Source of the DNA: Bombus terrestris
Lineage: Eukaryota; Arthropoda; Insecta; Hymenoptera; Apidae
Direction of reading: 5' to 3'
Length of the DNA stretch: 64,000 nucleotides
NCBI RefSeq assembly: GCF_910591885.1
Contig: NW_025963576.1
Location: forward strand, 248,001-312,000
Part shown: piece after piece, positions 29,260 to 42,940 of the stretch
Layout of the letters: each line of letters begins with the position of its first letter
Position numbering within the stretch: position 1 is the first letter of the stretch
Program-made: the position numbers and the translations under genes
The notes under the pieces: generated by a model
Databases searched by the model: none
Told to the model about the DNA's origin: nothing
What the model saw: only the letters and a program-made list of their open reading frames with translations

Positions 29260-30400
29260 CGTGGGAAACCATGGAACAACGTGGGACAACGTGGGACACC
29301 GTTGGACATCGTTGGAGATCGTTGGACACCGTGGGACAACGTGGGACAACGTGGGAAAACGTGGGACAACGTGGGACAACGTGGGACAACGTGGGAAACC
29401 ATGGAACAACGTGGGACAACGTGGGACACCGTTGGACATCGTTGGACAACGTGGGACAACGTGGGACAACGTGGGACAACGTGGGACAACGTGGGACAAC
29501 GTGGGACATCGTGGGACAACGTGGGACAACGTGGGACAACGTGGGACGACGTGGGACAACGTGGGACAACGTCGGACAACGTGGGACAACGTGGGACATC
29601 GTGGGACAACGTGGGACAACGTGGGACAACGTGGGACAACGTGGGACAACGTGGGACACCGTTGGACATCGTTGGACACCGTGGGACAACATGGGACAAC
29701 GTGGGACAACGTGGGACACCGTTGGACACCGTTGGACACCGTTGGACACCGTTGGACATCGTTGGACACCGTGGGACAACGTGGGACAACGTGGGACAAC
29801 GTGGGAAACCATGGAACAACGTGGGACAACGTGGGACACCGTTGGACATCGTTGGACAACGTGGGACAACGTGGGACAACGTGGGACAACGTGGGACAAC
29901 GTGGGACAACGTGGGACAACGTGGGACACCGTTGGACACCGTGGGACACCGTTGGACACCGTTGGACATCGTTGGACACCGTGGGACAACGTGGGACAAC
30001 GTGGGACAACGTGGGACAACGTGGGACAACGTGGGACATCGTGGGACAACGTGGGACAACGTGGGACAACGTGGGACACCGTTGGACACCGTTGGACACC
30101 GTTGGACACCGTTGGACATCGTTGGACACCGTGGGACAACGTGGGACAACGTGGGACAACGTGGGAAACCATGGAACAACGTGGGACAACGTGGGACACC
30201 GTTGGACATCGTTGGAGATCGTTGGACACCGTGGGACAACGTGGGACAACGTGGGAAAACGTGGGACAACGTGGGACAACGTGGGACAACGTGGGAAACC
30301 ATGGAACAACGTGGGACAACGTGGGACACCGTTGGACATCGTTGGACAACGTGGGACAACGTGGGACAACGTGGGACAACGTGGGACAACGTGGGACAAC
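29260..30400 (+). repeat. GTTGGAGATC module, copy 2 of 4
   Basis: All nine markers of copy 1 recur at offsets of 4,010-4,020 bp (29271, 29311, 29401, 29541, 29571, 29811, 30171, 30211, 30301). A private ATGGGACAAC is at 29691. Together with duplication E this shows a local period of about 4.0-4.2 kb between 24.2 and 30.4 kb. Confidence 0.88.
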
Positions 30401-30659
30401 GTGGGACATCGTGGGACAACGTGGGACAACGTGGGACAACGTGGGACAACGTGGGACATCGTGGGACAACGTGGGACAACGTGGGACAACGTGGGACACC
30501 GTTGGACACCGTTGGACACCGTTGGACACCGTTGGACATCGTTGGACACCGTGGGACAACGTGGGACAACGTGGGACAACGTGGGAAACCATGGAACAAC
30601 GTGGGACAACGTGGGACACCGTTGGACATCGTTGGACATCGTTGGACACCGTGGGACAA

Positions 30660-31310
30660 CGTGGGACATCGTTGGACACCGTTGGACACCGTGGGACAAC
30701 GTGGGACAACGTGGGACAACGTGGGACAACGTGGGACAACGTGGGACAACGTGGGACAACGTGGGACAACGTGGGACAACGTGGGACAACGTGGGACAAC
30801 GTGGGACATCGTGGGACAACGTGGGACAACGTGGGACAACGTGGGACAACGTGGGACATCGTTGGACACCGTTGGACACCGTGGGACAACGTGGGACAAC
30901 GTGGGACAACGTGGGACAACGTGGGACAACGTGGGACAACGTGGGACAACGTGGGACAACGTGGGACAACGTGGGACAACGTGGGACAACGTGGGACAAC
31001 GTGGGACAACGTGGGAAACCATGGAACAACGTGGGGCAACGTGGGACACCGTTGGACATCGTTGGACAACGTGGGACAACGTGGGACAACGTGGGACAAC
31101 GTGGGACAACGTGGGACAACGTGGGACACCGTTGGACACCGTGGGACACCGTTGGACATCGTTGGACACCGTGGGACAACGTGGGACAACGTGGGACAAC
31201 GTGGGACACCGTTGGACACCGTTGGACACCGTTGGACACCGTTGGACATCGTTGGACACCGTGGGACAACGTGGGACAACGTGGGACAACGTGGGAAACC
31301 ATGGAACAAC
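30660..31310 (+). repeat. 1.01-kb local duplication (partner about 31700-32320)
   Basis: CCATGG followed by GTGGGGCAAC occurs at 31021/31031 and 32031/32041, and the next CCATGG at 31301 and 32311, all 1,010 bp apart. The GT unit upstream is 1,020 bp apart (30801 and 31821), so one unit differs. CCATGG followed by GTGGGGCAAC is otherwise seen only at 57431. Confidence 0.75.
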
Positions 31311-31619
31311 GTGGGACACCGTTGGACACCGTTGGACATCGTTGGACACCGTGGGACAACGTGGGACAACGTGGGACAACGTGGGAAACCATGGAACAAC
31401 GTGGGACAACGTGGGACACCGTTGGACATCGTTGGACATCGTTGGACACCGTGGGACAACGTGGGACAACGTGGGAAAACGTGGGACAACGTGGGACACC
31501 GTTGGACATCGCTGGACACCGTTGGACATCGTTGGACACCGTGGGACAACGTGGGACAACGTGGGACAACGTGGGACAACGTGGGACAACGTGGGACAAC
31601 GTGGGACATCGTTGGACAT

Positions 31620-32350
31620 CGTTGGACACCGTGGGACAACGTGGGACAACGTGGGAAAACGTGGGACAACGTGGGACACCGTTGGACATCGCTGGACACC
31701 GTTGGACATCGTTGGACACCGTGGGACAACGTGGGACAACGTGGGACAACGTGGGACAACGTGCGACAACGTGGGACAACGTGGGACAACGTGGGACAAC
31801 GTGGGACAACGTGGGACAACGTGGGACATCGTGGGACAACGTGGGACAACGTGGGACAACGTGGGACAACGTGGGACATCGTTGGACACCGTTGGACACC
31901 GTGGGACAACGTGGGACAACGTGGGACAACGTGGGACAACGTGGGACAACGTGGGACAACGTGGGACAACGTGGGACAACGTGGGACAACGTGGGACAAC
32001 GTGGGACAACGTGGGACAACGTGGGAAACCATGGAACAACGTGGGGCAACGTGGGACACCGTTGGACATCGTTGGACAACGTGGGACAACGTGGGACAAC
32101 GTGGGACAACGTGGGACAACGTGGGACAACGTGGGACACCGTTGGACACCGTGGGACACCGTTGGACATCGTTGGACACCGTGGGACAACGTGGGACAAC
32201 GTGGGACAACGTGGGACACCGTTGGACACCGTTGGACACCGTTGGACACCGTTGGACATCGTTGGACACCGTGGGACAACGTGGGACAACGTGGGACAAC
32301 GTGGGAAACCATGGAACAACGTGGGACAACGTGGGACACCGTTGGACATC
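31620..32350 (+). repeat. Duplication G, copy 1 (partner about 47270-48010)
   Basis: GTGCGACAAC occurs only at 31761 and 47411. GTGGGAAAAC 31651/47301, GCTGG 31691/47341, and CCATGG 32031/47691 and 32311/47971 give offsets of 15,650-15,660 bp. The copy at 47 kb has plain GA where this one has GTGGGGCAAC (32041). Confidence 0.85.
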
Positions 32351-33090
32351 GTTGGACATCGTTGGACACCGTGGGACAACGTGGGACAACGTGGGAAAAC
32401 GTGGGACAACGTGGGACACCGTTGGACATCGCTGGACACCGTTGGACATCGTTGGACACCGTGGGACAACGTGGGACAACGTGGGACAACGTGGGACAAC
32501 GTGGGACAACGTGGGACAACGTGGGACAACGTGGGACAACGTGGGAAAACGTGGGACAACGTGGGACACCGTTGGACATCGCTGGACACCGTTGGACATC
32601 GTTGGACACCGTGGGACAACGTGGGACAACGTGGGACAACGTGGGACAACGTGGGACAACGTGGGACAACGTGGGACAACGTGGGACAACGTGGGACAAC
32701 GTGGGACAACGTGGGACAACGTGGGACAACGTGGGATATCGTGGGACAACGTGGGACAACGTGGGACAACGTGGGACAACGTGGGACACCGTTGGACACC
32801 GTTGGACACCGTGGGACAACGTGGGACAACGTGGGACAACGTGGGACAACGTGGGACAACGTGGGACAACGTGGGACAACGTGGGACAACGTGGGACAAC
32901 GTGGGACGACGTGGGACAACGTGGGACAACGTCGGACAACGTGGGACAACGTGGGACATCGTGGGACAACGTGGGACAACGTGGGACAACGTGGGACAAC
33001 GTGGGACAACGTGGGACACCGTTGGACATCGTTGGACACCGTGGGACAACGTGGGACAACGTGGGACAGCGTGGGACACCGTTGGACACC

Positions 33091-34330
33091 GTTGGACAAC
33101 GTGGGACACCGTTGGACATCGTTGGACACCGTGGGACAACGTGGGACAACGTGAGAAAACGTGGGACAACGTGGGACAACGTGGGACAACGTGGGACAAC
33201 GTGGAACAACGTGGGACAACGTGGGACAACGTGGGACAACGTGGGACAACGTGGGACAACGTGGGACAACGTGGGACAACGTGGGACAACGTGGGACAAC
33301 GTGGGACAACGTTGGACACCGTGGGACACCGTTGGACACCGTTGGACATCGTTGGACACCGTGGGACAACGTGGGACAACGTGGGAAAACGTGGGACAAC
33401 GTGGGACAACGTGGGACAACGTGGGACAACGTGGGACAACGTGGGACAACGTGGGACAACGTGGGACAACGTGGGACAACGTGGGACAACGTGGGACAAC
33501 GTGGGAAACCATGGAACAACGTGGGACAACGTGGGACACCGTTGGACATCGTTGGACAACGTGGGACAACGTGGGACAACGTGGGACAACGTGGGACAAC
33601 GTGGGACACCGTTGGACACCGTGGGACACCGTTGGACACCGTTGGACATCGTTGGACACCGTGGGACAACGTGGGACACCGTGGGACAACGTGGGACAAC
33701 GTGGGACAACGTGGGACAACGTGGGACAACGTGGGACAACGTGGGACAACGTGGGACAACGTGGGACAACGTGGGACAACGTGGGACATCGTGGGACAAC
33801 GTGGGACAACGTAGGACAACGTGGGACACCGTTGGACACCGTTGGACACCGTTGGACACCGTTGGACATCGTTGGACACCGTGGGACAACGTGGGACAAC
33901 GTGGGACAACGTGGGAAACCATGGAACAACGTGGGACAACGTGGGACACCGTTGGACATCGTTGGACATCGTTGGACACCGTGGGACAACGTGGGACAAC
34001 GTGGGAAAACGTGGGACAACGTGGGACAACGTGGGACAACGTGGGAAACCATGGAACAACGTGGGACAACGTGGGACACCGTTGGACATCGTTGGACAAC
34101 GTGGGACAACGTGGGACAACGTGGGACAACGTGGGACAACGTGGGACAACGTGGGACATCGTGGGACAACGTGGGACAACGTGGGACAACGTGGGACGAC
34201 GTGGGACAACGTGGGACAACGTCGGACAACGTGGGACAACGTGGGACATCGTGGGACAACGTGGGACAACGTGGGACAACGTGGGACAACGTGGGACAAC
34301 GTGGGACACCGTTGGACATCGTTGGACACC
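33091..34330 (+). repeat. Duplication I, copy 1 (partner about 42941-44170)
   Basis: Markers GTGAGAAAAC 33151/43001, GTAGG 33811/43651, CCATGG 34051/43891, GTGGGACGAC 34191/44031 and GTCGG 34221/44061 give offsets of 9,850 then 9,840 bp. GTGAGAAAAC is found only here and at 43001. Private changes: GTGGAACAAC at 33201 here, GTTGGAGATC at 43801 in the partner. Confidence 0.87.
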
Positions 34331-35020
34331 GTTGGACATCGTTGGACACCGTGGGACAACGTGGGACACCGTTGGACATCGTTGGACACCGTGGGACAAC
34401 GTGGGACAACGTGGGTCCACGTGGGACAACGTGGGACAACGTGGGACAACGTGGGACAACGTGGGACCACGTGGGACAACGTGGGACAACGTGGGACAAC
34501 GTGGGACAACGTGGGACATCGTGGGACAACGTGGGACAACGTGGGACATCGTGGGACAACGTGGGACAACGTGGGACAACGTGGGACAACGTGGGACACC
34601 GTTGGACAACGTGGGACACCGTTGGACATCGTTGGACACCGTGGGACAACGTGGGACAACGTGGGACCACGTGGGACAACGTGGGACAACGTGGGACAAC
34701 GTGGGACAACGTGGGACATCGTGGGACAACGTGGGACAACGTGGGACAACGTGGGACAACGTGGGACAACGTGGGACACCGTTGGACACCGTTGGACACC
34801 GTTGGACACCGTTGGACATCGTTGGACACCGTGGGACAACGTGGGACAACGTGGGACAACGTGGGAAACCATGGAACAACGTGGGACAACGTGGGACACC
34901 GTTGGACATCGTTGGACATCGTTGGACACCGTGGGACAACGTGGGACAACGTGGGAAAACGTGGGACAACGTGGGACACCGTTGGACATCGCTGGACACC
35001 GTTGGACATCGTTGGACACC
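34330..35020 (+). repeat. Duplication F, copy 2 (partner about 26530-27220)
   Basis: It holds the second GTGGGTCCAC (34411). Its right part (from about 34480) also belongs to the 4.0-kb tandem pair H, so this segment was copied at least twice in different events. Confidence 0.88.
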
Positions 35021-38000
35021 GTGGGACAACGTGGGACAACGTGGGACAACGTGGGACAACGTGGGACAACGTGGGACAACGTGGGACATCGTGGGACAAC
35101 GTGGGACACCGTTGGACATCGTTGGACATCGTTGGACACCGTGGGACAACGTGGGACAACGTGGGAAAACGTGGGACAACGTGGGACACCGTTGGACATC
35201 GCTGGACACCGCTGGACATCGTTGGACACCGTGGGACAACGTGGGACAACGTGGGACAACGTGGGACAACGTGGGACAACGTGGGACAACGTGGGACAAC
35301 GTGGGACAACGTGGGACAACGTGGGACAACGTGGGACAACGTGGGACAACGTGGGACAACGTGGGACAACGTGGGACAACGTGGGACAACGTGGGACAAC
35401 GTGGGACAACGTGGGACATCGTGGGACAACGTGGGACAACGTGGGACAACGTGGGACAACGTGGGACATCGTTGGACACCGTTGGACACCGTGGGACAAC
35501 GTGGGACAACGTGGGACAACGTGGGACAACGTGGGACAACGTGGGACAACGTGGGACAACGTGGGACATCGTGGGACAACGTGGGACAACGTGGGACAAC
35601 GTGGGACATCGTTGGACACCGTTGGACACCGTGGGACAACGTGGGACAACGTGGGACCACGTGGGACAACGTGGGACAACGTGGGACAACGTGGGACAAC
35701 GTGGGACATCGTGGGACAACGTGGGACAACGTGGGACAACGTGGGACAACGTGGGACAACGTGGGACACCGTTGGACACCGTTGGACACCGTTGGACACC
35801 GTTGGACATCGTTGGACACCGTGGGACAACGTGGGACAACGTGGGACAACGTGGGAAACCATGGAACAACGTCGGATAACGTGGGACACCGTTGGACATC
35901 GTTGGACATCGTTGGACACCGTGGGACAACGTGGGACAACGTGGGAAAACGTGGGACAACGTGGGACACCGTTGGACATCGCTGGACACCGTTGGACATC
36001 GTTGGACACCGTGGGACAACGTGGGACAACGTGGGACAACGTGGGACAACGTGGGACAACGTGGGACAACGTGGGACAACGTGGGACAACGTGGGAAAAC
36101 GTGGGACAACGTGGGACACCGTTGGACATCGCTGGACACCGTTGGACATCGTTGGACACCGTGGGACAACGTGGGACAACGTGGGACAACGTGGGACAAC
36201 GTGGGACAACGTGGGACAACGTGGGACAACGTGGGACAACGTGGGACAACGTGGGACAACGTGGGACATCGTGGGACAACGTGGGACAACGTGGGACAAC
36301 GTGGGACAACGTGGGACATCGTTGGACACCGTTGGACACCGTGGGACAACGTGGGACAACGTGGGACAACGTGGGACAACGTGGGACAACGTGGGACAAC
36401 GTGGGACAACGTGGGACATCGTGGGACAACGTGGGACAACGTGGGACAACGTGGGACAACGTGGGACAACGTGGGAAAACGTGGGACAACGTGGGACACC
36501 GTTGGACATCGCTGGACACCGTTGGACATCGTTGGACACCGTGGGACAACGTGGGACAACGTGGGACAACGTGGGACAACGTGGGACAACGTGGGACAAC
36601 GTGGGACAACGTGGGACAACGTGGGACATCGTTGGACACCGTTGGACACCGTGGGACAACGTGGGACAACGTGGGACCACGTGGGACAACGTGGGACAAC
36701 GTGGGACAACGTGGGACAACGTGGGACATCGTGGGACAACGTGGGACAACGTGGGACAACGTGGGACAACGTGGGACAACGTGGGACACCGTTGGACACC
36801 GTTGGACACCGTTGGACATCGTTGGACACCGTGGGACAACGTGGGACAACGTGGGACAACGTGGGAAACCATGGAACAACGTGGGACAACGTGGGACATC
36901 GTGGGACAACGTGGGACAACGTGGGAAACCATGGAACAACGTGGGACAACGTGGGACAACGTGGGACACCGTTGGACACCGTTGGACATCGTTGGACACC
37001 GTGGGACAACGTGGGACAACGTGGGACAACGTGGGACAACGTGGGACAACGTGGGACAACGTGGGACAACGTGGGACAACGTGGGACAACGTGGAACAAC
37101 GTGGGACAACGTGGGACAACGTGGGACAACGTGGGACAACGTGGGACAACGTGGGACAACGTGGGACAACGTGGGACAACGTGGGACAACGTGGGACAAC
37201 GTTGGACACCGTGGGACACCGTTGGACACCGTTGGACAACGTTGGACACCGTGGGACAACGTGGGACAACGTGGGAAAACGTGGGACAACGTGGGACAAC
37301 GTGGGACAACGTGGGACAACGTGGGACAACGTGGGACAACGTGGGACAACGTGGGACAACGTGGGACAACGTGGGACAACGTGGGACAACGTGGGAAACC
37401 ATGGAACAACGTGGGACAACGTGGGACACCGTTGGACATCGTTGGACAACGTGGGACAACGTGGGACAACGTGGGACAACGTGGGACAACGTGGGACACC
37501 GTTGGACACCGTGGGACACCGCTGGACATCGTTGGACACCGTGGGACAACGTGGGACAACGTGGGACAACGTGGGACACCGTTGGACACCGTTGGACACC
37601 GTTGGACACCGTTGGACATCGTTGGACACCGTGGGACAACGTGGGACAACGTGGGACAACGTGGGAAACCATGGAACAACGTGGGACACCGTTGGACACC
37701 GTTGGACATCGTTGGACACCGTGGGACAACGTGGGACAACGTGGGACAACGTGGGAAACCATGGAACAACGTGGGACAACGTGGGACACCGTTGGACATC
37801 GTTGGACATCGTTGGACACCGTGGGACAACGTGGGACAACGTGGGAAAACGTGGGACAACGTGGGACACCGTTGGACATCGCTGGACACCGTTGGACATC
37901 GTTGGACACCGTGGGACAACGTGGGACAACGTGGGACAACGTGGGACAACGTGGGACAACGTGGGACAACGTGGGACAACGTGGGACAACGTGGGAAAAC

Positions 38001-38460
38001 GTGGGACAACGTGGGACACCGTTGGACATCGCTGGACACCGTTGGACATCGTTGGACACCGTGGGACAACGTGGGACAACGTGGGACAACGTGGGACAAC
38101 GTGGGACAACGTGGGACAACGTGGGACAACGTGGGACAACGTGGGACAACGTGGGACAACGTGGGACAACGTGGGACAACGTGGGATATCGTGGGACAAC
38201 GTGGGACAACGTGGGACAACGTGGGACAACGTGGGACATCGTTGGACACCGTTGGACACCGTGGGACAACGTGGGACAACGTGGGACAACGTGGGACAAC
38301 GTGGGACAACGTGGGACAACGTGGGACAACGTGGGACAACGTGGGACAACGTGGGACGACGTGGGACAACGTGGGACAACGTCGGACAACGTGGGACAAC
38401 GTGGGACATCGTGGGACAACGTGGGACAACGTGGGACAACGTGGGACAACGTGGGACAAC
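34480..38460 (+). repeat. 4.0-kb tandem duplication H, copy 1
   Basis: This matches 38480-42460 over its full length. Offsets are 4,000 bp at GTGGGACCAC 34661/38661, CCATGG 34871/38871, GTCGGATAAC 35871/39871, CCATGG doublet 36871+36931/40871+40931 and GTGGAACAAC 37091/41091; 4,010 bp at CCATGG 37401/41411, 37671/41681 and 37761/41771; and 4,000 bp again at GTGGGACGAC 38351/42351. GTCGGATAAC is unique to the pair. Few point differences are visible (for example TA at 37231 against TT at 41231, and GTGGGATATC at 38181 against GT at 42181). Confidence 0.93.
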
Positions 38461-38479
38461 GTGGGACAACGTGGGACAT

Positions 38480-41400
38480 CGTGGGACAACGTGGGACAAC
38501 GTGGGACAACGTGGGACATCGTGGGACAACGTGGGACAACGTGGGACATCGTGGGACAACGTGGGACAACGTGGGACAACGTGGGACAACGTGGGACACC
38601 GTTGGACAACGTGGGACACCGTTGGACATCGTTGGACACCGTGGGACAACGTGGGACAACGTGGGACCACGTGGGACAACGTGGGACAACGTGGGACAAC
38701 GTGGGACAACGTGGGACATCGTGGGACAACGTGGGACAACGTGGGACAACGTGGGACAACGTGGGACAACGTGGGACACCGTTGGACACCGTTGGACACC
38801 GTTGGACACCGTTGGACATCGTTGGACACCGTGGGACAACGTGGGACAACGTGGGACAACGTGGGAAACCATGGAACAACGTGGGACAACGTGGGACACC
38901 GTTGGACATCGTTGGACATCGTTGGACACCGTGGGACAACGTGGGACAACGTGGGAAAACGTGGGACAACGTGGGACACCGTTGGACATCGCTGGACACC
39001 GTTGGACATCGTTGGACACCGTGGGACAACGTGGGACAACGTGGGACAACGTGGGACAACGTGGGACAACGTGGGACAACGTGGGACATCGTGGGACAAC
39101 GTGGGACACCGTTGGACATCGTTGGACATCGTTGGACACCGTGGGACAACGTGGGACAACGTGGGAAAACGTGGGACAACGTGGGACACCGTTGGACATC
39201 GCTGGACACCGCTGGACATCGTTGGACACCGTGGGACAACGTGGGACAACGTGGGACAACGTGGGACAACGTGGGACAACGTGGGACAACGTGGGACAAC
39301 GTGGGACAACGTGGGACAACGTGGGACAACGTGGGACAACGTGGGACAACGTGGGACAACGTGGGACAACGTGGGACAACGTGGGACAACGTGGGACAAC
39401 GTGGGACAACGTGGGACATCGTGGGACAACGTGGGACAACGTGGGACAACGTGGGACAACGTGGGACATCGTTGGACACCGTTGGACACCGTGGGACAAC
39501 GTGGGACAACGTGGGACCACGTGGGACAACGTGGGACAACGTGGGACAACGTGGGACAACGTGGGACATCGTGGGACAACGTGGGACAACGTGGGACAAC
39601 GTGGGACATCGTTGGACACCGTTGGACACCGTGGGACAACGTGGGACAACGTGGGACCACGTGGGACAACGTGGGACAACGTGGGACAACGTGGGACAAC
39701 GTGGGACATCGTGGGACAACGTGGGACAACGTGGGACAACGTGGGACAACGTGGGACAACGTGGGACACCGTTGGACACCGTTGGACACCGTTGGACACC
39801 GTTGGACATCGTTGGACACCGTGGGACAACGTGGGACAACGTGGGACAACGTGGGAAACCATGGAACAACGTCGGATAACGTGGGACACCGTTGGACATC
39901 GTTGGACATCGTTGGACACCGTGGGACAACGTGGGACAACGTGGGAAAACGTGGGACAACGTGGGACACCGTTGGACATCGCTGGACACCGTTGGACATC
40001 GTTGGACACCGTGGGACAACGTGGGACAACGTGGGACAACGTGGGACAACGTGGGACAACGTGGGACAACGTGGGACAACGTGGGACAACGTGGGAAAAC
40101 GTGGGACAACGTGGGACACCGTTGGACATCGCTGGACACCGTTGGACATCGTTGGACACCGTGGGACAACGTGGGACAACGTGGGACAACGTGGGACAAC
40201 GTGGGACAACGTGGGACAACGTGGGACAACGTGGGACAACGTGGGACAACGTGGGACAACGTGGGACATCGTGGGACAACGTGGGACAACGTGGGACAAC
40301 GTGGGACAACGTGGGACATCGTTGGACACCGTTGGACACCGTGGGACAACGTGGGACAACGTGGGACAACGTGGGACAACGTGGGACAACGTGGGACAAC
40401 GTGGGACAACGTGGGACATCGTGGGACAACGTGGGACAACGTGGGACAACGTGGGACAACGTGGGACAACGTGGGAAAACGTGGGACAACGTGGGACACC
40501 GTTGGACATCGCTGGACACCGTTGGACATCGTTGGACACCGTGGGACAACGTGGGACAACGTGGGACAACGTGGGACAACGTGGGACAACGTGGGACAAC
40601 GTGGGACAACGTGGGACAACGTGGGACATCGTTGGACACCGTTGGACACCGTGGGACAACGTGGGACAACGTGGGACCACGTGGGACAACGTGGGACAAC
40701 GTGGGACAACGTGGGACAACGTGGGACACCGTGGGACAACGTGGGACAACGTGGGACAACGTGGGACAACGTGGGACAACGTGGGACACCGTTGGACACC
40801 GTTGGACACCGTTGGACATCGTTGGACACCGTGGGACAACGTGGGACAACGTGGGACAACGTGGGAAACCATGGAACAACGTGGGACAACGTGGGACATC
40901 GTGGGACAACGTGGGACAACGTGGGAAACCATGGAACAACGTGGGACAACGTGGGACAACGTGGGACACCGTTGGACACCGTTGGACATCGTTGGACACC
41001 GTGGGACAACGTGGGACAACGTGGGACAACGTGGGACAACGTGGGACAACGTGGGACAACGTGGGACAACGTGGGACAACGTGGGACAACGTGGAACAAC
41101 GTGGGACAACGTGGGACAACGTGGGACAACGTGGGACAACGTGGGACAACGTGGGACAACGTGGGACAACGTGGGACAACGTGGGACAACGTGGGACAAC
41201 GTTGGACACCGTGGGACACCGTTGGACACCGTTGGACATCGTTGGACACCGTGGGACAACGTGGGACAACGTGGGAAAACGTGGGACAACGTGGGACAAC
41301 GTGGGACAACGTGGGACAACGTGGGACAACGTGGGACAACGTGGGACAACGTGGGACAACGTGGGACAACGTGGGACAACGTGGGACAACGTGGGACAAC

Positions 41401-42460
41401 GTGGGAAACCATGGAACAACGTGGGACAACGTGGGACACCGTTGGACATCGTTGGACAACGTGGGACAACGTGGGACAACGTGGGACAACGTGGGACAAC
41501 GTGGGACACCGTTGGACACCGTGGGACACCGCTGGACATCGTTGGACACCGTGGGACAACGTGGGACAACGTGGGACAACGTGGGACACCGTTGGACACC
41601 GTTGGACACCGTTGGACACCGTTGGACATCGTTGGACACCGTGGGACAACGTGGGACAACGTGGGACAACGTGGGAAACCATGGAACAACGTGGGACACC
41701 GTTGGACACCGTTGGACATCGTTGGACACCGTGGGACAACGTGGGACAACGTGGGACAACGTGGGAAACCATGGAACAACGTGGGACAACGTGGGACACC
41801 GTTGGACATCGTTGGACATCGTTGGACACCGTGGGACAACGTGGGACAACGTGGGAAAACGTGGGGACAACGTGGGACACCGTTGGACATCGCTGGACAC
41901 CGTTGGACATCGTTGGACACCGTGGGACAACGTGGGACAACGTGGGACAACGTGGGACAACGTGGGACAACGTGGGACAACGTGGGACAACGTGGGACAA
42001 CGTGGGAAAACGTGGGACAACGTGGGACACCGTTGGACATCGCTGGACACCGTTGGACATCGTTGGACACCGTGGGACAACGTGGACAACGTGGGACAAC
42101 GTGGGACAACGTGGGACAACGTGGGACAACGTGGGACAACGTGGGACAACGTGGGACAACGTGGGACAACGTGGGACAACGTGGGACATCGTGGGACAAC
42201 GTGGGACAACGTGGGACAACGTGGGACAACGTGGGACATCGTTGGACACCGTTGGACACCGTGGGACAACGTGGGACAACGTGGGACAACGTGGGACAAC
42301 GTGGGACAACGTGGGACAACGTGGGACAACGTGGGACAACGTGGGACAACGTGGGACGACGTGGGACAACGTGGGACAACGTCGGACAACGTGGGACAAC
42401 GTGGGACATCGTGGGACAACGTGGGACAACGTGGGACAACGTGGGACAACGTGGGACAAC
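38480..42460 (+). repeat. 4.0-kb tandem duplication H, copy 2
   Basis: Direct neighbour of copy 1 in the same orientation. It carries the only two units in the window that are not 10 bp long (41861 and 42082), at places where copy 1 is regular. It also has a GTGGGACCAC at 39511 that copy 1 lacks (35511 is GA) and a GC at 40731 where copy 1 has GT (36721). The match ends near 42460. Confidence 0.93.
41861..42090 (+). repeat. Phase-shifted stretch between an 11-bp unit and a 9-bp unit
   Basis: Unit 41861-41871 has four G in place of three, giving 11 bp; unit 42082-42090 has two G, giving 9 bp. The 21 units between them are regular but displaced by one base, and phase returns afterwards. These are the only unit-length exceptions seen in 64 kb. 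Both fall in the G run of the unit, where homopolymer miscalls are common, and they cancel. The matching part of duplication H copy 1 (about 37.85-38.09 kb) is regular. Confidence 0.95.
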
Positions 42461-42940
42461 GTGGGACACCGTTGGACAACGTTGGACACCGTGGGACAAC
42501 GTGGGACAACGTGGGACAGCGTGGGACACCGTTGGACACCGTTGGACACCGTTGGACACCGTTGGACATCGTTGGACACCGTGGGACAACGTGGGACAAC
42601 GTGGGACAACGTGGGAAACCATGGAACAACGTGGGACAACGTGGGACACCGTTGGACATCGTTGGACAACGTGGGACAACGTGGGACAACGTGGGACAAC
42701 GTGGGACAACGTGGGACAACGTGGGACAACGTGGGACACCGTTGGACACCGTGGGACACCGTTGGACACCGTTGGACATCGTTGGACACCGTGGGACAAC
42801 GTGGGACAACGTGGGACAACGTGGGACAACGTGGGACAACGTGGGACAACGTGGGACAACGTGGGACAACGTGGGACAACGTGGGACAGCGTGGGACATC
42901 GTTTGACAACGTGGGACAACGTGGGACAACGTGGGACACC

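Noticed and set aside
41861..42090. A frameshift that joins two coding regions
   Set aside because: There is no coding region to shift. The +1 and -1 events only change the phase of the repeat and look like G-run length changes or miscalls.
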